The position numbers and the translations under genes are program-made. Of a stretch of DNA of 64,000 nt, positions 36,494 through 48,279 are shown in pieces; position 1 is the first letter of the stretch; every line of letters begins with the position of its first letter. A model generated the notes under the pieces. That model saw only the letters and a program-made list of their open reading frames with translations. It made no database searches and was not told the origin of the DNA. The DNA lies in the NCBI GenBank assembly GCA_022606425.2, contig JAHDVF020000009.1, positions 1,240,001-1,304,000 of the forward strand, written 5' to 3'. This DNA comes from Lepidostoma basale. Its lineage: Eukaryota; Arthropoda; Insecta; Trichoptera; Lepidostomatidae.

Positions 36494-37818
36494 CAGTAGA
36501 ACCTGGTTAATTGACAAAACTCTATAATTGGCAGTATAGTTCCGGTCCCACCCCTTTAGACCACTAAAACCTCTTTAATTGGAAAAAAAGAAACCAGTTT
36601 AATTGAACTCGACATTCGGGCCCTAAACATCTGTAATTGGAGAGTACTGCCTTTACGATCTCTGTAAACTAACAACTCCTCAGTACTTGTTCTGTACTCA
36701 TGGAAGGTGGTCCATTTTAGATCACAATGTTTCACAAACATAAATATAACGCCCTTGAATTGAGCTCGAAACTAAAACTAATCCAAGAATTTGACGCCGG
36801 TAAATCTCGCGAAGAGTTGTGCAACATTTTTAGCGAGTGTTACAGGCCCATATAACTGATTTTTTCAAGCCACAATAATTAAATTTATTGTTTGTATGTG
36901 TATGCACGTATGTACAATTACAATTTACTCATTAAACTTTTATTAAATTTTTATTGATTGTTTTATCAAATCAAATCAATTTATTAACTCAAAAGACATT
37001 TCAAACAGCAAAATGTTTAAGGCATCTGTTGAGTACAGGTAAAATATTATAAAAAATACAACATAGTACCAGGAACACATTAGAGGTGGTTCGACATTAG
37101 GAAGACAAGATACTTTCTAAAGTCAAGAGTATTTGTCTCCTGAACGTACCTTTACTAATATGAAAGACGTCGATCTCCGAGGAGACCGCGTTCAGCAGAC
37201 TAATTGCTCTTCCCACCGATGTCACCAGAGGCAGATTGGTTCTGGTGGCCGGTAGGTAAAACAATCTGTGCTGTCGGAGAAATCTATCAGGGACAAAAAG
37301 ACCAACACCCTCTAGCACGGCCGAGTTCTCGAAATACCCCCTGATTAATTTAAAGAAATGGGTAATGAGATGCCCATCTCTTCGAAGCTGTAAAGAATTG
37401 GTTTCAACCATTCCTAAAAGAAATGCCGTGGGATAGAGCCACGGATTACTACCATACTCCCTCATGTAGAGATACCTCAGAATTTTTTTTCTGAACCCTC
37501 TCCAGCATGACGGAATATCTCGCCTCGTGAGGACTCCATATCACAGAACCATTTTCGAGTCTGCTCCGAACCAATGCGTTGTGTAGGACTCTGAGCACAT
37601 TGGGATCTCTGAAAACTCTTCCGGTCCGAATTATGAAGCCCAACAATCCATGAATTGTTTTTATGGCTTTTCTATTTATGTGGTTCCAAAACCTGGTTAA
37701 AAAACCAAACCACAATCTGGACCTGGATATGACATCAACAACTGGATAGTTGGAAAACCTGGTTAATTGACCACCGTATGCCTGGTCCCCTGGGATGCCA
37801 ATTATCCAGGTTCTACTG
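36494..37818 (+). mobile_element. pogo/Tigger-like transposon carrying a nested LINE
   Basis: The ends CAGTAGAACCTGGTTAATTG and, reversed, CAGTAGAACCTGGATAATTG are terminal inverted repeats flanked by TA (36492-36493 and 37819-37820). At 36727 a frame starts MFHKHKYNALELSSKLKLIQ then EFDAGKSREELCNIF, the DNA-binding helix-turn-helix start of pogo/Tigger transposases. The rest of the transposase is lost and a LINE-C copy lies in the middle. Confidence 0.8.
36960..37680 (-). mobile_element. LINE-C fragment nested in the Tigger-like element
   Basis: Minus-strand frames: FWNHINRKAIKTIHGLLGFI, VLHNALVRSRLENGSVIWSP, then after a frameshift FLLGMVETNSLQLRRDGHLI, FVPDRFLRQHRLFYLPATRT and GRAISLLNAVSSEIDVF. 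This is the C-terminal region of a non-LTR reverse transcriptase. The 3' end has a GATTT repeat tail near 36966-36980. Other copies at 14100 and 59360. Confidence 0.8.
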
Positions 37819-37824
37819 TAATAT

Positions 37825-38595
37825 GTAAATTCACTCACTTCCGAGTGCGATTTCTATCGTTATTTTGTGTTTTAGAATTTTTCATACAACCGAGAGCAGT
37901 GCCTCAAAACCATTTTATCATCATCATGATGCTCCGGCCTGGGGTAGCCTCGTCTGTCTCTAGTGTATTCCTCCATTGCTATGTAAATTCAGCCTAAATA
38001 ATAGATCATTCACAATGTGACGTAAATATCTCGTTCTATGATATACCTATTCGCTGGATAATTTTCTTCTGGGAAATGCTCCGTACGGAGTACCGCTGTC
38101 TTCCCCCAGGATTACGAAATGAATTAGGTGTATGAATTATTTAATTTGCCCTGACGCGTTGAATAATTCATCAGCTTTTTATGAAATCAGTTCACCTTTG
38201 TTGTTTGTACTGGCTTCTGGCAGGCAGTTAGGGACGCGTCACACTCGGTGCGGTTGCTCGCCGCAAATACTCGTACTTCAAGCGATTAAATGTACTAGAA
38301 ATAATTTACCTTCATCAAGCTGTTTGATAATCAGCGGGTATTTATATTAATATGTGTACCCGTTTGTAATTAATATGGTTTGAAATATATATTTAATTTA
38401 AAAAAACTACAATGTTGATGAATTTGATAACAATATTTTATTTAAAAAAAAAGACAAACTGTAAATATAAGAGAATAATAAATAAAAATAATACGGACAA
38501 GTCGATATTTTTCGTCGCGTTTTTACCTTAATTTTGTGTTTATTTATTTTATTATTTTTAATAAAAAAAATCCTAATGTTAATTTTTTTTAAATC
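37825..38595. other. gene-free DNA
   Basis: Mixed composition at 38000-38300, then AT-rich. No exon or repeat was identified. Confidence 0.45.
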
Positions 38596-38599
38596 ACAA

Positions 38600-39062
38600 G
38601 TACATTCTTCTTCAGCTTATCGCCGTCCACTCTTGGACGAAAGCCTCCTCCATGTCCCTTCATGTCGATCTCTCCTGCGCAGTCTGCATCCATAGCACCC
38701 CAGCGTATCGTTCCAGGTCATCCCTCCACCTCATTTGTGGTCTTCCTACTCTTCTTCTCGTGTCTCTCGGTCTCCAATTCAGCAGTATTTTGGTCCATCT
38801 TTCGTCTGGAGCTCTAGCGACATGCCCTGCCCATTTCCATTTTAAAGTCGTCACCCGGTGGATCACGTCTGTGACTCTTGTTGTATCCCTCATTGTTTTG
38901 TTCCTGACTCTATATCTAAGGGACAGGCCTAGCATGGCTCTCTCTATCGCTCGCTGCATGAATCTTAGTCTCTCTGCACTGTGCTTTGTCAGAGTGGCAG
39001 TTTCAAGACCATATATACTTACTGGCAGAACACAAGCTTCATATACTTTCCTCTTCAAGTTG
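38600..39062 (-). mobile_element. LINE-B reverse transcriptase 3' fragment
   Basis: The minus frame of 132 codons reads KRKVYEACVLPVSIYGLETA, RFMQRAIERAMLGLSLRYRV, TTLKWKWAGHVARAPDERWT and RRVGRPQMRWRDDLERYAG. It is the end of an RTE/R-type endonuclease-reverse transcriptase common in insects; the 3' end runs to TTC repeats (GAA tail) at 38606-38613. Confidence 0.88.
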
Positions 39063-39199
39063 ATGGGTGTTTTTTATTTATTTTTTAATATGTATCCCAG
39101 TTTTCCAAAGGTAGCCCAACCTAAGTTGGGCACAAGTACATAGCAGATATTAAATAAAGCAAGTATTGTATAGAGTAGTAAAAATAAATAGATATTTAT

Positions 39200-39440
39200 A
39201 ACTGTTTCTAGAAGTCATTACTCCGTGTATGACCGCCCTTAAAGGTTTCTGCGGGCCGGGGTTTAGTCGCCCTGGCCTAATTACTCGGGCATCTTAATCC
39301 GTATTCAGATTGACCTTTCTCCAATCTCCCGACGCCCTTTCGGAGCCGAGTCTTTAGCCTCACTAACTTCCATTTTAGATAACCATCATTCGTATTCATT
39401 AAGTCGTTTGGGCAGCCCCAGAGATCATGTAAGTTAAATC
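39200..39440. other. GC-richer block of unknown nature
   Basis: Contains TGCGGGCCGGGGTTTAGTCG and GACGCCCTTTCGGAGCCGAG in AT-rich surroundings. No frame was recognised; could be an old element or regulatory sequence. Confidence 0.4.
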
Positions 39441-39559
39441 ATGCGTTATTAAGATCTTAAGCAACAATCTAGACAAGTACCGCATATTGTTTTTCTTTGA
39501 AGTAAATACATCATACAAAAATAACTTCACATTTTTCGAAATTCTCTGTGTTTTTATGT

Positions 39560-39705
39560 CATTTTGACGGCCTTTTCGGCTTCGTGGTAAGAGCTATGAC
39601 TGCCACATCAAAGGTCCCGGGTTCGATCCCCGGCGATGACAGTGTGATTGTCACACTGTCATCTATAATAATGTCAGTATTGTTATCAATTTCGATTGAA
39701 TACCA
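39560..39705 (+). mobile_element. tRNA-derived SINE head fragment
   Basis: CGTGGTAAGAGCTATGACTG, GGTTCGATCCCCGGCGATGA and GTGTGATTGTCACACTGTC; truncated after the head. Confidence 0.75.
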
Positions 39706-40284
39706 TGAGAATTTAACCTACTTCTTTGTCTTTTTCTTTTTTGGATTCTCTATTGGAATTAATAAAAATTATGGCATATTACCACAATGTTGGACTACTA
39801 AGGCAAAAATTCACATTTTGAAGTTCTAAGTGTCATGATTTTTTGCCTAGATACCTCTATTGCATTCATCTGAACCCCTGACAATCGAGGTAGTCCACAA
39901 TAGAATAATCTTCGAATAAATTAATGCCACTAGAAGCTTCAAAATTTGCAAATAGTGCCTTCGGCCTTGCAGCATCGTGCATAAATAAATTATCACATCC
40001 GAAATCAAGGCGACAGATTTCAGAAACTCTCTTAGCTCATTTTTAAGAAGCGTTTCACAGACGCAGTAAGCCCTTGAAATGACTATGGAAATTTGCTGCA
40101 TCATCATGCATATGAATCTCTTGACTGGCATGACGTCTAATATAAATTATTAATAATTGGACAAACATTGATTAATGAGTCTTGGGTGCGAGCGTGTACA
40201 TGACTGGGATATTTTATAATATAATATATTGCAGTTAATTTAATCAATTAAATGAAACGAATAAATAAGGAAGTGACGACGACC

Positions 40285-40355
40285 TTCGTACAGCTATGAC
40301 TACCATACCGAAGGTCCTGGGTTTGATTCCCGGCGATGAAAGTGTGATGAATATA
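40285..40355 (+). mobile_element. tRNA-derived SINE head fragment
   Basis: ACGACCTTCGTACAGCTATG then GGTTTGATTCCCGGCGATGA and AGTGTGAT. Only the head survives. Confidence 0.7.
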
Positions 40356-40499
40356 TAATTATATTGTAAAGCAGACGGATGCATCCTAAAGTCAAATTAA
40401 GAAATAGTAACTACGATTTTTAAACATATGAAACGAATGATTGAGGGAACAACTATTAAGAAGATATACAAGTACATAGTGTGAATGTTAAAATAATCC

Positions 40500-40662
40500 A
40501 AGGGACGCGGATGTTAATCAATTACTTAAAGGCGGCCATATTGGACGTTGTAATAATCGACCATCGTGCGCGTCACGGTATGTGATTGCAGGGGAAATGC
40601 GAGAAGTACGTCAGGATAGAACAGAGTGGCGGTCCATCCTCTCTGTCTACTGCCTCCAGCGA
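40500..40662 (+). mobile_element. old LINE-A 3' fragment
   Basis: Codes for a GGHI-like block, then GEMREVRQDRTEWRSILSVY, the LINE-A ending; strongly diverged. Confidence 0.6.
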
Positions 40663-40844
40663 CGATCGAGCACGATTTTCACATATCACATTTTTATATG
40701 GAAATATAAAACAACGCAGACCGAGGCATACAAACGTAATTTATTTTATATTAATTTAATACATTATTTATGAAAATGTATTGTTTTATGTGGAAGTGAC
40801 ATATTTCAGCTCGCTAGAAAATAAATTAATATTGTGAATCGTGT

Positions 40845-40950
40845 CACTTAGATAAAATATAATAAAACATCTATGAAACAGACGTTTTCCTCAATATAAA
40901 ATAATTAATCTGGAGTTTTACATTATTGTTAATTGTTTTTTTATCTCTTA
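40845..40950. mobile_element. M1 MITE right end
   Basis: AATAAAACATCTATGAAACA, ACGTTTTCCTC and AAATAATTAATCTGGAGTTT correspond to the right arm of M1. Confidence 0.55.
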
Positions 40951-41539
40951 AATACAATTGTGTACTTTTAATGCACGATCACCCATTTGCCTGCTTTTAG
41001 TACAAAATCTTTTATTTTGTTTACACTATAATTAATTCTAATTCATCCATGCAGTTCAATCGACCGCGCTATGTAGGTACTCGTGATTCAAAAAAAAAAC
41101 TTCATTAGCTTTTTCATTGACTTTTCGCTTTAAATTACTGCACTGGTGCGTTTTACACATTTGCAAGTATATCTTTTAAGTTGTTACCTTAAGTTTTCAT
41201 ATGAAGGCAACAAATGGAGATCTCATTAGTATTCATACGGTACAATATGATTATTTTAAAATTGATTGTTGATTTGAGTTGCGCTATTTTGGCGTAATAA
41301 TGAATTTATATTACAACAATTATAATCTATATTATATTGTGAAGAGCTCCTGAATTTTCTATGGTCTTCTTAATTTTAAAATTGTTATTGTTTATCATTT
41401 TATTTAAAATTCCGCACAGTAATGTATACTGCGATCCGAAACCTAAGATTTCCCCAACTTTGATGGAGGGATTAGAGAGACCGCTGGTATGACATGGATG
41501 ATGAGACGTATGGAAGCAAACGGAGGAGGGAATAGAATT

Positions 41540-41740
41540 GAAAGCTGATAATTATTGTATGAAGGTGCCAATTATCAAAAAGTCAATAATGAGTATTTGA
41601 TCCTAATTGGTGTTAAACATTAAAGCCAAAACTGTGCAAAAAGTGCAGTGTTTGAATAATATAGCGTAGTTCAATCTTCGCCCTAAAGATGTCACCCGTA
41701 CTACGTAACATATGTTACAATAAACATTTTGGTTCTCTTT
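41540..41740. repeat. dispersed repeat R, copy 1
   Basis: Direct repeat of 45370-45570: the AAGATGTCACCCG block, a TTGAATAATATAGC/CGAATAATATAGT block and the TGTTACAATAAAC/TGTAACAATAAAC end are shared. Unknown class. Confidence 0.6.
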
Positions 41741-41834
41741 TTCTTTGTTTAATGTTTGACTCACTTAGTACTTATGCGAAACCAACCTTCAATTTTATTT
41801 CCGGATATTCGGGTAAAAATATACATATTATTCT

Positions 41835-42085
41835 TATTCTTCCCTCCACTGCTGGATATATGCCTCTTCCGCACTCATCCCTATTTTGTCCCTTTCGCAT
41901 CCAGTTCGTCTCAGCTATTCGGGCAATGTCATCAATGATTGTCTGGTCTTTTAGGTGGCCTCCCGACATTCATTTTTTGTCCAAGGTATCCATTGAAGTA
42001 TTCTGGGTGTATCTAGTACTGCCCTCTCTGGCTATATGTACGATCCATGATGTCGACAATTTTGGTTCGGGGTCTAATTTATTAA
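41835..42085 (-). mobile_element. LINE-B fragment
   Basis: The minus strand shows a decayed DKK-type N-terminal or linker segment: GGHLKDQTIIDDIARIAETN then WMRKGQNRDECGRGIYPAVE. It resembles the reverse-transcriptase downstream region, but the match is weak. Confidence 0.45.
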
Positions 42086-42379
42086 TTTCGTATTTTATTT
42101 CGAAGACTCACGCCGAGTGTTTGCCTCTCTATGGACCTGAATGAATTTTGCTGTGAGTGTAGTCGTTTCTTAACTCTGTCAGTAATGGCAATATACACGC
42201 ATCAAACAATTTAATTTTCCGACAAAATATACTGTATTCAAAATATATTTCCTCTTCGTTCTTCATTCGCATTCTCTTTAACACGCTGATAAATATTAAT
42301 TAGTTCCCCGGTATTTCACTTTGATTTTCGCGCTATTCGATTGATTTCTAAATTTGAATATTCAAAATAGTTGTACGGG

Positions 42380-42532
42380 CCGACAACAGGTGGCCCCGCC
42401 TGCCGTGCCGACACCTCGGCGGCCACCTCCTCGCGTGAAAGGTCGGCCGGAGACGGGCTTTTCAAACGTAAACGGAAAAGCCAAAAGGTTACGAGTTCAA
42501 GTCCCGCATTTTACAAAAAGGGGTGGAATTGA
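42380..42532 (+). other. GC-rich block with a B-box-like motif
   Basis: Contains GGTGGCCCCGCCTGCCGTGC and CACCTCGGCGGCCACCTCCT, which can pair in part, then GGTTACGAGTTCAAGTCCCG, like a pol III B box. Probably the relic of a SINE; no other copy was found here. Confidence 0.4.
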
Positions 42533-43029
42533 GATCTAACTTTTTGAACGTATCTAAGCAAATGGCAGTGTCAACAGTCACATCCATACTGAAACGTCCA
42601 ATATTTACTATGTAGATATTATATAGTATAGTATATATTTACTATCTGAAACGAAAACGCCATATAAAGCTTCAAGAGTTTTAGCCTCTTTGGTGATTTT
42701 TTTCCTAGTTCCTCGATCCTGCGCCTTTTGCTTCTAGCAGTCAGATTAGCCAGAACATTATCCATTATATTTTTACGTCTTACTCTTGCTAAGATAAATA
42801 TTCGCGAGTGCAATAGAGATAACATATCAATCGATGTTTGCAAGTGTATGCCGATTTTTGAAAGAATTCAGGTGGAAGTAAAATAGGCAGTAGGTACTTA
42901 AAAAACGAAGTATGCAGCTTCGTTCTATATGATTTATAGAACGAAACTGCTTACATGTTTTTTTTAAAACTAAATGCTTATTTTACTTCAACCATTCAAT
43001 TATATTTAAGATATTATCAATTTTGTCTA

Positions 43030-43590
43030 TATTTAATTAAATAGTCCACTGTTTTAGCCGAAACACTATGATACTTATTAACTGTTAAAATATAAAACGC
43101 CGTTTATAGTATCGCATTTTATTATTATTTTTCACGACAGCTATTTCATCAACCTATGTTGACATCATCAGGTGTTATAATAATTAACTTATTGAACGCT
43201 AAGGCATTAACACTGTGGAATTCCATAGTACTCGTATATCCTAAGGAAATTGAAAAACTTTGTTTAATTTACTATTTAATAAAGAAATATTTAAAAAGAC
43301 ACATGTTTCGAAGGATACCTCCATCTTCAGGTTTAAAAATATAATAAAAACTAAACAATGAAAGACTAATAAATAACGCATTTAAAATTCGATACAATAA
43401 TTAAAATTTAAAAATTAACCTTTGCTATTTTTTATAAGTAGGTACCTACTAACAATTGTTTTTTAAATATTTTTTATTGAATAGTGGATTAAACAAAGTT
43501 TTTCAATTTCCTAAGTTATAATAATGTTTTCAACTATTAAAATTAATTTAAAAATATTGTGATACCAAAACAGCGTTTTATTTTTTGACA
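43030..43590. mobile_element. Q-family MITE interrupted by a P2 element
   Basis: The Q left part (ATAGTCCACTGTTTTAGCCG, CACGACAGCTATTTCATCAA, TGACATCATCAGGTGTTA) resumes at 43530 with TATTAAAATTAATTT and GATACCAAAACAGCG. The interruption is flanked by GTTATAATAAT on both sides. Confidence 0.65.
43188..43525. mobile_element. P2-family MITE nested in the Q element
   Basis: ACTTATTGAACGCTAAGGCA at the left; inner inverted arms AAGGAAATTGAAAAACTTTG and CAAAGTTTTTCAATTTCCTA; contains CATGTTTCGAAGGATACCTC and CATCTTCAGG. A relative lies at 58245. Confidence 0.7.
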
Positions 43591-43896
43591 ATCATTATAT
43601 TCAATTAAATAATTGCCACTAAAAATGTATTTTCCCGATTTTAAAGCTATCAATGTTTAATGTGTGGTAACTACACAGTACCGCGATGTGCCGATTTCTT
43701 TTTTTAACATAATAAGTGGAATATTAAGTAACTCTCATTATAGGGTATAACATTTTTTATGACCACGAAAACTACTCTTACGTGACGTTATTTTTGTACC
43801 ATAGCACGAGCGCCCTTGAAGTGAATCTCTTACGAAAATGGCGCTATACAAGTGTTTATTACCGTAATATAGTATTGGTTTAGTATACACTCGTAG

Positions 43897-44402
43897 TATT
43901 TAAAGCTAGAATGGCAGTGCACAATGGTGTTCTTCTACCGACCCTTATGTATGGAAGCGAAGCATGGAACTGGAAAAAGAAGGATGAAAGTAGAATAAAT
44001 GCAGTAGAAATGAGATCTCTTAGACGAATGTGTGAATACTCTGTGTATGATAGAGTGTCGAATGAAAATATAAGAAGTGAGTGCGGCGCGAATGATGGTG
44101 TTATGAACAAAATAATGAAAGGATCTTTAAGATGGATTGGACATCTGGAAAGAATGATAAAAAATCTATGTTTACGATGTAAATGGAACCAGAAATAGAG
44201 GAAGACCGAGGAAAACGTGGCACGATCAAATAAATCAAATATAGAATATCGACCATGTGAGGAGTCAGAGAAATCGACACGCGTGCATGACACGATGTAT
44301 GAATGTTGAGGAAGCGAGAGAAATATGCCAGGAAAGAAAAGTGTGGCAGTCCATTCTTTCTGCCTACCCCTTCGGGGAGACGGCGTGACGGTTAGTTAGT
44401 TA
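43897..44402 (+). mobile_element. LINE-A 3' fragment
   Basis: Plus frame: MAVHNGVLLPTLMYGSEAWN, DESRINAVEMRSLRRMCEYS, VMNKIMKGSLRWIGHLERMI, then after a frameshift CMNVEEAREICQERKVWQSI. Ends GTGACGGTTAGTTAGTTA. Dead copy. Confidence 0.87.
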
Positions 44403-44404
44403 AT

Positions 44405-44495
44405 AAAAAAAAATAACATTGAAGACTTCTAGAAAACATACGTTTTCATTCGTATTAATTATTTAATGTGCAGTTTAACAACATTGTTCAAGAAA
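44405..44495. mobile_element. M1 MITE right end
   Basis: GACTTCTAGAAAACATACGT, TTCATTCGTATTAATTATTT and AACATTGTTCAAG, the M1 right terminus; abuts the LINE-A tail. Confidence 0.65.
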
Positions 44496-44914
44496 AAAAT
44501 TGTAAAACTGTATTATTACTACTTAAACGTATTAATAATCTTTATTTTTAAAATCTAATACACGCTTATTTGAATACCACCCGTATTCCAGACGATATCG
44601 ACCGGTCTCTTTCTCACTACCCGAGAACAATGCAGAAGGCACGCTTTTGACATTGACATTTGCGGAAATCAATATGCACGGAGTGAAGGGCGATTTGATG
44701 ACTGACGTTGCTACTGAATCGAAAATAACAACCCAATCTGTTATCCTTGAGGTTATCAGCGCTTAAGTAATTATTTTTACTAACTTTTTTTTACGCGCTG
44801 AAAGCGATATGGGAAATAATTTTCAAGGTTTCAGGGGTTTTACTGTAAATCGATAAAAAAATATTTGACATGTACTTTTTATATACTTTGTAATCATGGC
44901 ACTATTTAAGAAAT

Positions 44915-45322
44915 TCTTCTAATTAATTCTTCTTTAGCCTGTTGTGATTGTCCACTCCTGGAGGCCTCCTCTCGTATTTTCCACTCCCTTTTATCCTGAG
45001 CGATCCGCATCCAGACACTTCCCGCACTCTTCCGGATATCCGCCAACGTAACTGTGGGCGCCCAACTCCACTCTTTGCCGTTATTAGACACCATCACAGC
45101 ACTCCCCTTGTCCACCTTTCTTCTGGGTCACGAGCGACGTCTCCCGCCCGACGCCACTTAAGGGTTGTGGCCAACTTGATGACGTCAGAGACTTTTGTCC
45201 TGGCTCGTATGTCCTCATTCCTGACTCTGTCCCGAATGCTTATACCCATCATGGCTCTTTCCATTGCTCTCTTTGTGCCTCTCAGCTTGTTGAAACTTTT
45301 TGTGACGTCATATAAAATGTTT
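44915..45322 (-). mobile_element. LINE-B 3' fragment
   Basis: Minus frames: KRAMERAMMGISIRDRVRNE, TKVSDVIKLATTLKWRRAGD and, shifted, SAVMVSNNGKEWSWAPTVTL and SVWMRIAQDKREWKIREEAS. The 3' end carries TTCTTCT-type (GAA) repeats near 44915. Confidence 0.8.
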
Positions 45323-45369
45323 CATATATTATAATAATTTTTCAATTAATGCTGTACTTTCCTTTTAAA

Positions 45370-45570
45370 ATTGAAGGCTGATTATTACAAAGGTGCTAAG
45401 TATCAAAAAAGTAACAACTATTTTTTTCCCCCATTAGTGTTTAACATAAAGGACAACGTGTACAAAGTACAAAGATGCCAAATGATCGAATAATATAGTA
45501 TAGTGCAAACGTTGCCCTGAAGATGTCACCCGCGGGACATTACATGTAACAATAAACCGTTTTTTTGGAA
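45370..45570. repeat. dispersed repeat R, copy 2
   Basis: See 41540-41740; same orientation. Confidence 0.6.
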
Positions 45571-45574
45571 TTGG

Positions 45575-46400
45575 AAGTATTCTTGATTTTAAATCGGATA
45601 GATATTTAAAGAATTAAAACAAAAAGTTTTTTGTTTTCGTTCTCGAATAAGATTGGTTTTATTATTATTTTTTATTTCCATCTATCACTCCATAATATTT
45701 TAAACGTAATTTTTTTCGTATTATGTTTCTGGTATCTTGCTCCAGCCCCTTGAGCAGATATGTTTCTTTCGTTGTTCAATTTTAACTCCTCATTAATTAA
45801 TGTAAACATTTCTAAATCTGTTAAAAGAAAATTTAATATTACGTAAATCGAACAGTGTTTGAATAAGATCAGGTTACAGTTTTGTTAACGTTTGAATAAA
45901 CCATTCATATGTGAATTCATTTGTTTGTATTGAAATCTAAGTTGATGTCCCGTTATTGGCTTACATAGAAGTAAACAATTTGAATTGGTATATCAATATT
46001 TAAGTTAACAAACAACATTAATTACTTGCTTAATTAATGTAACTTAATATCGAATTCACTGATATAAATTTAATATTAGTCGAAGTGAAGCATGGAATTC
46101 GTAGAATAAATGTTGTATCACATTCATGATACTATTAACCTTCAGTTGTGGCAGTCATAGCTGTTGCCACGAAAGCTGACTTAATTCATTAGAGAGTCAA
46201 AATTTTTTTGTTCAACGTTACTTAAAAAGATTCAATACGCTGTTAAAAGTATGCGTAATGGATAAATGCGTTTCACTGCGCAGTATGCTGCGCATTTTCC
46301 GGTGATATTTCAAGCATAAAACATTCTTCTAATAACCTATTAACAAAGGAAATTTATCTACAACACTAAAGAATTTAAATTGTCATAAAAGCATACATTA
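45575..46400. other. gene-free AT-rich DNA
   Basis: No exon or repeat copy identified. Confidence 0.5.
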
Positions 46401-46445
46401 CGTATTTATTGTTTCTTGAACAATGATATAAATCCCATATTAAAT

Positions 46446-47384
46446 CTTCTTCTTCTTCAAGTGCCCTGTCGGGTCCTTCCAAAGTTGGCGATCACCTCGG
46501 CGAACCTGTCCCTGTCCTGCGCCGTTCGGAACGGCTCCTCTACACTTCGGATGCCGGTCCACTCCCTCACGTTTCGCGGCCAGGACATTTTTCACCTACC
46601 GGGCCCTCGGTGTTCCTCAATTTCCCCCTCCAATATTAGTTGGAGAAGGTAGTACTTTTCCCTACGCAGTAAATGACTCAGATGTGATTTTTTTCGAACC
46701 TTGATAGCTGATAACAGTTCCCTGTCAACTCTAGCTCGCTTCAGGACTTTGGTATTGGTAACCATGTCTGTCCAAGGAATTCTGAGCATTCGGCGATGGA
46801 GCCACATTTCAAATGCTTCCAATCTATTCATTGAGATGACTTTCAAGGTCTACGTTTCACATCCATTCAATAAAACATACCACACATAGCATTTGATCAT
46901 TCTCTGGCGGAGTTTCAAGTTTATGTTATCATTGCAGAAATGTGATTTCATTTTATTGAACGTATCTCTTGCTGCCTCAATTCTGCATTTTATCTCTACA
47001 TCTGGGTCAAGAGATTGCGAAAGTATGCTGCCTAGGTATTAAAGTTTTTCCACGCTTTCAACGTTACGGCCGTTCAAATGCAATACTGACCCACTGTAGT
47101 CAAGCCGTCCGAATGTCATCCATTTGGTTTTACTGACATTTTTTGTTAGCCCCAATCTTTCACCGGACTCGTCAACAAGATTAAGGAGGTCCTGAAGATC
47201 AATGACACTTTCAGCCAATAAAACAGTGTCGTCGGCATATCTTATATTGTTTATCACAACGCCATTAATTTTCAGCCCTTTCTCGGTGTTGATGATGGCT
47301 CTTTTAAAGACATAGTCGGAGTAGAGATTGAATAATAATGGAGAAAGGATACAACCCTTTCTCACGCTTTGCTGGATGGATGGA
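46446..47384 (-). mobile_element. LINE-B copy with catalytic reverse transcriptase motif and target duplication
   Basis: Flanked by CCATATTAAAT at 46435-46445 and 47385-47395. The minus strand encodes the palm region: MRKGCILSPLLFNLYSDYVF, the YADD catalytic box (47228-47239) in IRYADDTVLLAE, then LGLTKNVSKTKWMTFG. After stops and frame changes follow FEMWLHRRMLRIPW, VDRELLSAIKVRKKSHLSHL and EWTGIRSVEEPFRTAQDRDR. The 3' tail is GAAGAAGAAG. It is the only copy in the window with the catalytic Asp pair, but it is 5'-truncated and broken by stops. Confidence 0.88.
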
Positions 47385-47431
47385 CCATATTAAATAATAA
47401 ATATAAATGAAAATGTCTGTTTTCTAGACGT

Positions 47432-47685
47432 ACACAGCTACTGGAATAGCCACTGGGCTATGAATGGCACACCGAAGGTCCCGGGTTCGATTTCCGGCGA
47501 TGACAGTGTGATTCTCACACTGTTTTTGGTCGGTGACAATAAAATGTCGCTAGATTAGCTAATTATCACATGTCATGTGAATCAATATAATAGCAATACC
47601 ATTTACATCGATTTGGCGCTGTAATGACGTAAAGAACTATTCAACAAAATAATAATAAAATAATAATAAATAATAAAAAATGGAA
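47432..47685 (+). mobile_element. tRNA-derived SINE (tail type 2) nested in M1
   Basis: GGTCCCGGGTTCGATTTCCG, TGACAGTGTGATTCTCACAC, the body with AGATTAGCTAATTATCACAT, then ATTTACATCGATTTGGCGCT and an ATAA repeat tail. Confidence 0.82.
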
Positions 47686-47687
47686 CA

Positions 47688-47865
47688 GATATGACTTAAC
47701 AAAAGCACGGACAAAGACAGGACAATCTAAAATAATGTACAACAGACTGAAACTTTACAACGACCTACCATGGAAACTAAAATACTTATCTAAAAATGTA
47801 TTTTAAATAAACCTTAAATATCATGTATTAGCATGCAAGATTTAGGGTTTTTCAAATAAATAAAA
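47688..47865 (+). mobile_element. CR1-like LINE 3' end nested in M1
   Basis: Plus frame: NRYDLTKARTKTGQSKIMYN then RLKLYNDLPWKLKYLSKNVF, the usual last residues of a CR1/Jockey-like reverse transcriptase, followed by a short non-coding tail ending in AAATA repeats. Confidence 0.75.
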
Positions 47866-48017
47866 ATTATATTATAAAAATATGGGAATGACATGTTTCG
47901 CCTAAAGACATTTGATAACGCATTAGAAAGACGAAACATTTCATTACCATAAATTATAATAATACTTCTAGAAAACAGACATTTTCATTCATATTAATTA
48001 TACACATATTTCACTTA

Positions 48018-48240
48018 AAACTTAACTAACTAAACATCACGCCGTCTTCCCGAAGGGGTAGGCAGAAAGAATGGACTGCCACACTTTTCTTTACTGACAT
48101 ATTTATCTCGCTTCCTCAACATTCATACATCGTGTCATGCACGCGCGTCGATTTCTCTGACTCCTCACATGGCCGACATTCAATATTTGATTTATTTGAT
48201 CGTGCCACCTTTTCCACGGTCTTCCTCTGTTTTTGGTTCT
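48018..48240 (-). mobile_element. LINE-A 3' fragment
   Basis: The minus strand gives VGHVRSQRNRRACMTRCMNV-like codons, the CCATTCTTTCTGCCTACCCC block and GTTTAGTTAGTTAAG tail. Confidence 0.82.
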
Positions 48241-48279
48241 TAAAACTTACATATTTAATTTAAAACGTACATATTTATG

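Larger units (their letters stand above)
46403..48003. mobile_element. M1 MITE split by three nested retroelements
   Basis: M1 pieces lie at 46403-46445, 47385-47431 and about 47868-48003. They read in order: TTATTGTTTCTTGAACAATG; ATGAAAATGTCTGTTTTCTA; GACATGTTTCGCC, AGACGAAACATTTCATT and TTCATTCATATTAATTA. Between them sit a LINE, a tRNA SINE and a CR1-like LINE end. Confidence 0.7.
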
